A stretch of DNA of 11,256 bases, from positions 1-11,256 of the forward strand of contig JANJUA010000097.1 in NCBI GenBank assembly GCA_024710825.1. The letters run 5' to 3'. Positions 6,024-11,256 of this stretch are shown here, one piece after another. This DNA is from Solirubrobacteraceae bacterium (lineage in GTDB: Bacteria > Actinomycetota > Thermoleophilia > Solirubrobacterales > Solirubrobacteraceae). The notes below the pieces were generated by a model. That model was not told the DNA's origin and did not search any database. It saw only the letters and a list, made by a program, of their open reading frames with translations. How positions within the stretch are numbered: the stretch's first letter is position 1; the number at the start of each line of letters is the position of its first letter. The translations under genes and the position numbers were made by a program.

Positions 6024-6991
6024 GCGGAGGTCTTCTCCGAGCTCGGCTCGGTGGCGTCCGCCGGGGCGTGGCCGCCCTGCTGGGCGGCCTTCGCGGCGCG
6101 CTCCTGCTGGTGGCGCTCCGCATCCGGATCGCGCCTGTCGGCGATCACCGACAACGTCATCCCGGTCGCGAACGCGAGCACGACGATCAGCAGGCTCACA
6201 GGTGGGCTGATGTGGACGACGTCCTCGATCAGCAGCTTCACGCCGACGATGCCGAGCACGACCGCGATCGTCTGGTCGAGGTAGCGGAAGCGGCGCACCA
6301 GGCCCTCGACGAGCACGAACAGCGCGCGCAGGCCGAGGAGGGCGAACGCGTTGGCGATCCAGATGGCGAACGCGTCGGTGGTGATCGCGAAGGCGGCGGG
6401 GATCGAGTCGATGGCGAACGCGATGTCCGCGATGACGATCGAGATCAGCGCGAGCGTCAGCGGCGAGGCGTCCGGCTTGAACCGCCGCGCCAGCCGCACC
6501 GGGGCGGTCTGCTCGGGATCCTGCTCGTGCCCGACGCCCTTGTACATCCGGTAGGCGAGGTACAGCAGCGTCACCGCCAGGACGTAGATGACGAAGTGGA
6601 ACTCCTCGATGAGCGCGGTGCCGCCGAGGATCGCCAGGCCGCGCATGACGAGCGCGAGCACGATGCCCCAGAACAGGAGCTTCGGGCGCGCGTTGCCGGG
6701 AATCCCGAAGTACGAGAACAGCAGCAGGAAGACGAAGAGGTTGTCGAGCGACAGCGTGCGCTCGATCAGGTAGACCGTGGTGTAGTCGATCGCGACGTCG
6801 GGCTCGCCCAGCAGGACGATCACCGGGGCGACGAGCAGGCTGAGCACGAGCCAGCCGATCGACCAGACGACGCCCTCGCGGAACGTCGGCTCGCGCCCCC
6901 GGGCGAACAGGAGCAGGTCGACGAGCAGCAGCCCGACGATGACGACGGCGGCTGCTGCGATCGGCCCGGGGCCGGAGATGACGGCGTTCAT
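6020..6991 (-). CDS. TerC/Alx-family integral membrane protein
   Basis: This 323-residue protein has seven to nine membrane segments (about 11-30, 42-62, 81-95, 105-124, 131-147, 177-196, 207-229, 241-256 and 265-283). The family motifs are SLDNLFVF (81-88) and ADIAFAIDSIPAAFAIT (188-204), with the membrane acids Asp83, Asp189 and Asp195. Bacterial TerC/Alx proteins are linked to manganese export, metal loading of secreted enzymes and tellurite resistance. The tail from 286 is hydrophilic and cytoplasmic. The ATG at 6991 overlaps the TGA of the upstream antiporter gene as ATGA, with no Shine-Dalgarno, so translation is likely coupled. An upstream extension of the frame to 7447 is shadow of the antiporter gene. 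The stop TAG is within a CTAG shared with the convergent acidic gene. The family is sure; the ion is inferred. Confidence 0.93.
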   Translation of the reverse strand: MNAVISGPGPIAAAAVVIVGLLLVDLLLFARGREPTFREGVVWSIGWLVLSLLVAPVIVLLGEPDVAIDYTTVYLIERTLSLDNLFVFLLLFSYFGIPGNARPKLLFWGIVLALVMRGLAILGGTALIEEFHFVIYVLAVTLLYLAYRMYKGVGHEQDPEQTAPVRLARRFKPDASPLTLALISIVIADIAFAIDSIPAAFAITTDAFAIWIANAFALLGLRALFVLVEGLVRRFRYLDQTIAVVLGIVGVKLLIEDVVHISPPVSLLIVVLAFATGMTLSVIADRRDPDAERHQQERAAKAAQQGGHAPADATEPSSEKTSA

Positions 6992-8112
6992 GCGAAGAGG
7001 AATCCCAGGGCGAGCACGAGGTAGACGGCGAGGAGCTGGACCCCCTCGAACCAGTTCGACTCGCCCTCGTTCGTGACGTGGTTGGCGATCAGGACGGCAA
7101 GGATGATGGCGCCGAGCTCGAAGCCGTTGAGGACGAACGGCATCGGGAATGGCCCCAGCACGAAGGATGCCAGGACGAGCACCGGGACGGCGAACAGCGC
7201 CACCTGGGCGCTCGATCCGATCGCGATGTTCACCGACAGGTCCATCTTGTCCTTGCGCGCGACCAGCACCGCCACCCAGTGCTCGGCGGCGTTGCCGACG
7301 ATGGCCACGACGATGATGCCGACGAAGAACTCGCTCAACCCGATCGACTCGGCCGCCTCCGAGATCGAGCCGACGAGGATCTCCGACATCACGCCGACGG
7401 CCACGCCCGCGACCGCCAGCGCGAGCACCGCCTTGCGCACGCTCCACGGGCGCTCGTGGTGCTCGGCGACCGGCTCGCCGTCCTCGTCTCGCTGCACCGG
7501 GTTGAACAGCGCGCGGTGCGTCTTCAGCGAGAACACCAGCCCGAGGCCGTAGGTCGCCAGCAGGACGAGCGCGACGGCGAGCGAGAGATGCTCGACGGTC
7601 GTGTCGTAGTCGACGATCTCCGCGCCCGGAGCGGGCAGGCCGCTGCCCTCGACGAGCTCGAAGATCGCGGGCATCGCGAGCGCCACAACGGCCAGCAGCA
7701 GCATGAGCGACTGCGCGCCCGCGGCCGTGCGGTCGAAGTACTGGCGCTCACGCCCGAGGCCGCCGACGAGCATCGACGCGCCCATCACGAGCAGGATGTT
7801 GCCGAGGATCGAGCCGACCAGCGACGCCTTGACGACCTCGTGCAGCCCGGCGTTCAGCGCGAAGAGCGCGATGATGATCTCCGGCGCGTTGCCGAACGTG
7901 ACGTTCAGCAGGCCGCCGATGCCGGGCCCCGAGCGCGCGGCGAGCTCCTCGGTGGCGCGCCCCATGAGCGCGGCGGTGGGGATGACGCCGGCGGCCGAGA
8001 CGAAGAAGACGACGACGGCGCCCGCATGCACGAGCTCGAGCGCGATCGCCACGGGAATCGCGGGGACCAGCAGGTACGGCCAGCCCTCGGAGCCGGTCAG
8101 AAAGCGCCGCAC
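6988..8112 (-). CDS. CaCA-family cation/proton antiporter (CAX/ChaA type)
   Basis: This 374-residue membrane protein has the two inverted alpha-repeats of Ca2+/cation antiporters: GNAPEIIIALFALNAG (from residue 74, Glu78) and GNAAEHWVAVLVA (from 273, Glu277). About eleven hydrophobic segments are split by an acidic linker (QRDEDGEPVAEHHE, about 207-220), which is the usual CAX layout. It is expected to exchange Ca2+ (or Mn2+) for protons across the cytoplasmic membrane, exporting the cation. Length matches the family. The start is uncertain: a GTG at 8112 is used here, but an in-frame TTG at 8121 would add three residues; neither has a Shine-Dalgarno. It starts 9-18 bases after the lipoprotein stop and overlaps terC by ATGA, so the three form one operon. 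Exact ion specificity cannot be read from the sequence. Confidence 0.93.
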   Translation of the reverse strand: MRRFLTGSEGWPYLLVPAIPVAIALELVHAGAVVVFFVSAAGVIPTAALMGRATEELAARSGPGIGGLLNVTFGNAPEIIIALFALNAGLHEVVKASLVGSILGNILLVMGASMLVGGLGRERQYFDRTAAGAQSLMLLLAVVALAMPAIFELVEGSGLPAPGAEIVDYDTTVEHLSLAVALVLLATYGLGLVFSLKTHRALFNPVQRDEDGEPVAEHHERPWSVRKAVLALAVAGVAVGVMSEILVGSISEAAESIGLSEFFVGIIVVAIVGNAAEHWVAVLVARKDKMDLSVNIAIGSSAQVALFAVPVLVLASFVLGPFPMPFVLNGFELGAIILAVLIANHVTNEGESNWFEGVQLLAVYLVLALGFLFA

Positions 8113-8130
8113 CGGCCGCAAGATACGGCG

Positions 8131-9126
8131 TCAGAGCAGCTCGGCGCAGTCCTGGGCCTTCGCCAGGTCGTCGCCGGCCTGCTGGATGCACTCCAGGTAC
8201 TCCCTGCCGTCGGCGCCGCCCTGGGTCGCGCCACCCTGGCCCGTGGCGGCTCCGAGCAGCGCGACGAGATCCTCGAGCGGCTTGGGCTCGGCGGGCGCCT
8301 CGATCTTCTGCGGCTCGTCGAGCCCGGCGATCTCGAGCGTCAGCTTCGCGCTCCCGGACGCGAGCCGCAGGTCGACGACCACGCGGCGCAGGCGGAGGTC
8401 GTCCTTGCCCGTGAAGACCTCGACCGAGGCGGACCGCACGCTCTCGGCGAGCTGCTCGACGTCGCCCGCCGTCAGCTCCCGGCCGGCGGCCTCGCCGGCG
8501 CGATCGGCGGCCTTCCTGACGTCCGCGAGCAGCTTCGGCACGTCGACGCCCGCGGTGACACGGACCGTCTCGACGCCGCCGACGTCGGCCTCGCCGGCCC
8601 TCTCCGGGTCGGTCACCCAGCGCAGCGGCTCGATGCCGAGCGTGGCGAGCGCGGGCCGGTCGGCGACCTCGTCCTCGGCCTCGCGGCGCTGCTCGTCGTA
8701 GCCGCTGACGAACTGCTCGAAGAGCTCGTCGGGCACCGCGAAGTCGGCGCCCTGGAAGCGCAGGAAGCCCTCGTCGCCCGTGGACGTCGCGCCGACCTCG
8801 AACGTCGAGCCGCCGCCCTCGACCGAGAGCGTGAAGGCGAACCTCGGCAGCGCCCCCTCGCCGTCGGCGCTCTCGAACGGGCCGCTGAGCTCGAGCGCGT
8901 CGACGCCGTCGACGCCTTCGAGCTCGGCCGCGACCGTCAGGACGCCGCTGGAGATCGTGGAGCTCTCGTCGTCGAACGTGGCCTGGAGGAGCTCCTGCGC
9001 GCTCTTGTCGCCGGCGGCGTCGCCGTCGCCACCACCGCAGCCGGCCACGGCGAACGCCGCCAGCGCGAGGGCGATCAGCACGGCCAGCGCCCTCCCGGGC
9101 GACGGCAACGGAACTTGCGGCCTCAT
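8131..9126 (-). CDS. Secreted lipoprotein of unknown function, LppX/LprG-like in outline
   Basis: This 331-residue protein has a lipoprotein signal peptide: basic start, hydrophobic stretch, and the lipobox AVAGC with Cys30 as the lipid site. It should sit on the outer face of the membrane. The mature part (about 41-270) has alternating beta strands and amphipathic segments such as LLQATFDDESSTISSG, VDALELSGPF and LRLRRVVVDLRL. This recalls the half-barrel lipoproteins of the LppX/LprG/LolA type that carry hydrophobic ligands; that comparison is from pattern only. The last 20 residues hold two cysteines (Cys313 and Cys327) in a short helix pair, likely a disulfide. The ATG at 9126 is clear. 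It is the first gene of an operon with the antiporter and TerC, and divergent from the epimerase-like gene with 17 bases between starts. Confidence 0.85.
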   Translation of the reverse strand: MRPQVPLPSPGRALAVLIALALAAFAVAGCGGGDGDAAGDKSAQELLQATFDDESSTISSGVLTVAAELEGVDGVDALELSGPFESADGEGALPRFAFTLSVEGGGSTFEVGATSTGDEGFLRFQGADFAVPDELFEQFVSGYDEQRREAEDEVADRPALATLGIEPLRWVTDPERAGEADVGGVETVRVTAGVDVPKLLADVRKAADRAGEAAGRELTAGDVEQLAESVRSASVEVFTGKDDLRLRRVVVDLRLASGSAKLTLEIAGLDEPQKIEAPAEPKPLEDLVALLGAATGQGGATQGGADGREYLECIQQAGDDLAKAQDCAELL

Positions 9127-9133
9127 CGCCTGT

Positions 9134-9151
9134 TGACCCTACCGTGACCCT
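9134..9151. promoter_or_regulatory. Direct repeat TGACCCT x2, 11 bases apart, in the divergent start region
   Basis: TGACCCT occurs at 9134-9140 and 9145-9151, one helical turn apart, spanning the 17-base gap and the first codons of the plus gene. On the minus strand TAGGGT (9141-9136) resembles an actinobacterial -10 box nine bases before the lipoprotein ATG. The region could serve both genes as a compact promoter, but a chance repeat is possible. Confidence 0.3.
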
Positions 9152-10595
9152 CGTGCGCAACACCGCAGTCGCCCTGGCCGTCGCCGCCCTGGCCGCCACC
9201 GCCTCCACCGCCTCCGCGGCCCCCGTCCACGTGCTCCGCGACGGGGAGGTGAAGGTGGTGTCCGACCCCTACCTGCCGGCCGGCGAGCCACAGCTCCCGC
9301 CGACCCTCGCGTCCCCGGCCCCGGCCGCCCACCGCGGGGCGGCCGCCCGAGCGGCGGCCAAGCGCGTCACGGTCACGCGCGCCCTGCGAACGCTCCGCGA
9401 CGAGGGCGCGATCACGCCCGAGGACTACCGCGCCCGCGCGCGGACGTGGGCGGAGGCGAAGCAGTCGCTGCGCAAGCTCACGGGCCGCCGCGAGGTCGAG
9501 CTCGGCGCGATCGTGCGCTCCACGGAGGCGCTCGCCTCCAGCGGCGGGCTCACCGCCGGCCGGCTGCCCGTCGTCTTCGAGATCGTGGCGCGCAACCGCG
9601 AGTGGTGGACCACCGGCTCGCTGCTGGCCTACGGCGCCCGCGCCCGCTTCACCGGCAGCCGGATCGTGTGGCAGTCCTACCCCGGCAACGGCCTGCAGCC
9701 GCAGTGGCTCGGCACCTTCGGCGAGGCCAACGCCTTCTGGAGGTCCAAGAAGCGCGGCGCGCTGCGGCAGCTGCTCGACGAGGCCGTCGCCCTGGCCTCG
9801 CCGCGGGCGGGCGGCATCGCCTGGGAGAGCTTCTTCGCCTTCAGCGGCGCCCCGCCGGTATGGGTCAGCGCCCTGTCGCAGGGGACGGGCATCCAGGCGC
9901 TCTCGCGCGGCTCGCAGCTGCTCGAGCGCCCCGACCTGCTCGAGGCCGCGAAGGCGGCCCTCGGCGTGTTCGCCACCGACGCGCCGGAGGGCGTCCGCGT
10001 GCCGACCAAGGCCGGCGCGCACTACCTGATCTACTCGACCAACGAGCGGCTGCGGGTCCTCAACGGCTTTCTCCAGTCGCTCAACGGCCTGTTCGACTAC
10101 AGCGACATCTCCGGCGACCCCGACGGCCTGAGGCTCTTCGAGGCCGGCGACGCGCAGGCCAGGGTCGAGGTGCCGCAGTACGACACGGGCGAGTGGTCGC
10201 TGTACGAGGGCAGCCGCGAGTCCGACCTCGGCTACCACCAGCTCGTGCGCCAGTTCCTGGAGAACCTCTGCGAGCGCACCGCCGTGGACGTGTACTGCGC
10301 GACCGCGACGGAGTTCGAGGAGCAGGAGACGCGGCCGCCGGTGCTGCGCATCCGCACCACGCGCGGCCGGACGAAGGCCCCGGTGCCCGTCGAGTTCAGC
10401 CTGTCGAAGATCTCGACCGTGAGCCTGTACGTCAACGACGTGCCGATCGCGTCGGCGCGGCTCGGCCGCGGGACCCACACGCTGACCTGGGCGGGGCGCC
10501 GCAAGGCCGGGGACGTCAACGTCCGCCTCGACGCCACCGATCTCGCCGGCAACAAGGCCTCCGTCGCGAAGATCGTCACGCTGCGACGCAAGTAG
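9144..10595 (+). CDS. Secreted protein with D-glucuronyl C5-epimerase C-terminal-type domain
   Basis: This 483-residue protein starts with a signal peptide (1-25, cleavage near ASA-AP). A basic, helical region follows (65-130). Residues about 145-390 match the C-terminal domain of D-glucuronyl C5-epimerase as I know it: SYPGNGLQPQWLGTFGEAN (178-196), RLRVLNGFLQSLNGLFDY (302-319) and YDTGEWSLYE (346-355). Tyr354 and Tyr364 are candidates for the conserved catalytic tyrosines. Cys376 and Cys385 may pair. Residues 398-483 look like a beta-sandwich (VSLYVNDVPIASARL, LDATDLAGN), probably a carbohydrate- or wall-binding module. In animals the enzyme converts glucuronate to iduronate in heparan; the bacterial substrate is unknown and could be a surface or environmental uronic-acid polymer. 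GTG at 9144 or 9153 could start it; neither has a Shine-Dalgarno, so the mRNA may be leaderless. No polysaccharide synthesis gene is nearby. Confidence 0.85.
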   Translation: MTLVRNTAVALAVAALAATASTASAAPVHVLRDGEVKVVSDPYLPAGEPQLPPTLASPAPAAHRGAAARAAAKRVTVTRALRTLRDEGAITPEDYRARARTWAEAKQSLRKLTGRREVELGAIVRSTEALASSGGLTAGRLPVVFEIVARNREWWTTGSLLAYGARARFTGSRIVWQSYPGNGLQPQWLGTFGEANAFWRSKKRGALRQLLDEAVALASPRAGGIAWESFFAFSGAPPVWVSALSQGTGIQALSRGSQLLERPDLLEAAKAALGVFATDAPEGVRVPTKAGAHYLIYSTNERLRVLNGFLQSLNGLFDYSDISGDPDGLRLFEAGDAQARVEVPQYDTGEWSLYEGSRESDLGYHQLVRQFLENLCERTAVDVYCATATEFEEQETRPPVLRIRTTRGRTKAPVPVEFSLSKISTVSLYVNDVPIASARLGRGTHTLTWAGRRKAGDVNVRLDATDLAGNKASVAKIVTLRRK

Positions 10596-10601
10596 GCTGC
10601 C

Positions 10602-10626
10602 CAGGATGGTCTGCCGGGCCGTCCTG
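10602..10626 (+). terminator. Hairpin after the epimerase-like gene, possible terminator
   Basis: CAGGATGG (10602-10609) and CCGTCCTG (10619-10626) form an 8-bp stem with one G-U pair and a 9-base loop, seven bases after the TAG at 10593-10595. No T-run follows, so it would be a weak or factor-dependent terminator. The rest of the 64-base gap holds a -10-like GACAAT (10628-10633) and a short open frame (10632-10673). Confidence 0.35.
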
Positions 10627-10659
10627 AGACAATGCGCGCGATGACCTCGATGGAGGCCG

Positions 10660-11256
10660 GTGGACTCGGTTAGGGGCGCGGTGACGCGGGTCGCCCGCGC
10701 GTGGGCCGCGCTCACCGGCGAGCAGCGCCTGGCGGCGGCGGCGGCGCTGATCCTGCTGGCCACGCTCTTCCTGCCCTGGTACGAGAAGTCCGTCTTCGTG
10801 CCGGAGGACAAGGCGATCGTCGAGGACAAGCTGTCGGGCTTCGGCTCGGCGGACTTCGTGATGGCGTCGGTCGTGCTCGTCGGCCTCGGCGTGCTCGGCC
10901 TGCTGTTCGCCCGCGGCGAGCGACGCGGCTTCCATCTCCCGGGCGGCGACGGGATCGTCGTGGTGGTCGCGGGCGCCTGGGCGGCGCTGCTGATCTTCTA
11001 CCGCGTCCTGGACCATCCGGACGTGAGCGGTCAGGGCGCCACGCTCGGGATCCAGTGGGGCGTCTTCGTCGCGTTCCTCGCCGCGGCGCTGCTGGTGTAC
11101 GCCGGGCTGCGCATCCGCCATGCGCAGACGCCCGAGCCGCCGCTGCCGATGGCGGACCCACCGCCGCGCGCGCCGTCGCGGCCGCGGCCGCCCCGTCCAC
11201 CGCGCGAGGAGCCGCCCACCGAGGTGGCCCCCGGGCCCCGGCGCAGGCGCCCGGTC
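10660..11256 (+). CDS. Four-helix membrane protein with Pro/Arg-rich tail, cut by right edge
   Basis: The frame is open to the window end (199 codons, no stop). Four membrane segments are seen at about 24-40 (ends in LFLPWY), 66-84, 98-115 and 130-150, with a short loop of about 25 residues between the first two. From 157 on it is Pro/Arg-rich (PPRAPSRPRPPRPPREEPP), soluble and probably cytoplasmic. Small membrane proteins with an LFLPWY end to helix 1 are common in this group of actinobacteria to my knowledge, but I know of no function. The GTG at 10660 has GGAGG three bases upstream, which is tight; an in-frame GTG at 10681 with AGGGG is an alternative and would remove seven residues. It follows the epimerase-like gene on the same strand, with a hairpin between, so it may be a separate unit. 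Confidence 0.7.
   Translation, partial: MDSVRGAVTRVARAWAALTGEQRLAAAAALILLATLFLPWYEKSVFVPEDKAIVEDKLSGFGSADFVMASVVLVGLGVLGLLFARGERRGFHLPGGDGIVVVVAGAWAALLIFYRVLDHPDVSGQGATLGIQWGVFVAFLAAALLVYAGLRIRHAQTPEPPLPMADPPPRAPSRPRPPRPPREEPPTEVAPGPRRRRPV

Noticed and set aside
6992..7447. N-terminal extension of the TerC gene
   Set aside because: Arg/Gly-rich shadow of the antiporter gene; the ATGA overlap and normal TerC length support 6991.
7078..9147. Plus-strand open frame of 689 codons
   Set aside because: Antisense to the antiporter and lipoprotein genes, with Arg/Asp/Glu-biased sequence and no motif.
9123..10829. Minus-strand open frame of 568 codons over the epimerase-like gene
   Set aside because: It is a shadow: the plus frame has a signal peptide and recognisable epimerase motifs, the minus frame none.
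1..11256. CRISPR array, defence system, phage or insertion sequence
   Set aside because: No spaced identical repeats, transposase, integrase, nuclease or terminal repeats were seen; the in-gene repeats at 143-586 are coding units.

Overview
The window is very GC-rich DNA with dense, mostly short-spaced genes, frequent GTG starts and several starts without a Shine-Dalgarno sequence. This, the gene content and the protein style (MCAD-like acyl-CoA dehydrogenase, HADH-ECH fusion, secreted Gly-rich beta-helix protein, small membrane protein with an LFLPWY motif) suggest a soil actinobacterium, perhaps of the Solirubrobacterales/Thermoleophilia. That placement is an inference; no rRNA or marker gene is present. 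I see no mobile element, CRISPR array, tRNA or rRNA.

Region 1 (1-5615, all minus strand, read right to left) is a fatty-acid/acyl-CoA oxidation block: an MCAD-like acyl-CoA dehydrogenase (5582-4410); a 124-base gap holding a 47-base two-tier inverted repeat; a PadR-family regulator (4285-3830); a bifunctional 3-hydroxyacyl-CoA dehydrogenase/enoyl-CoA hydratase with domains in the order opposite to E. coli FadB (3812-1824); and, 4 bases later, a sirtuin deacylase (1819-1067) with the Tyr-x-x-Arg signature of desuccinylating sirtuins. Together the dehydrogenase and the fusion enzyme supply the first three steps of beta-oxidation. No thiolase or acyl-CoA ligase is in view. The block ends with the N-terminal part of a secreted Gly-rich protein with four exact-length 37-residue repeats (1000 to the left edge).

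Region 2 (5583-5699) is a compact divergent control region. It carries a TTGACT-N4-AGTCAA palindrome in front of the dehydrogenase, and a GGACCGGTCC palindrome followed by a -10-like box six bases before the ATG of a very acidic 107-residue protein of unknown function (5700-6023).

Region 3 (6020-9126, minus strand) is a probable three-gene operon: lipoprotein, CaCA-family cation/proton antiporter and TerC-family membrane protein, the last two joined by an ATGA overlap. The TerC gene and the acidic gene converge and share a CTAG so that each ends in TAG.

Region 4 (9144-11256, plus strand) starts 17 bases from the lipoprotein start. It holds a secreted protein with a glucuronyl C5-epimerase-type C-terminal domain, a short gap with a hairpin, and a four-helix membrane protein with a Pro/Arg-rich tail cut by the right edge.
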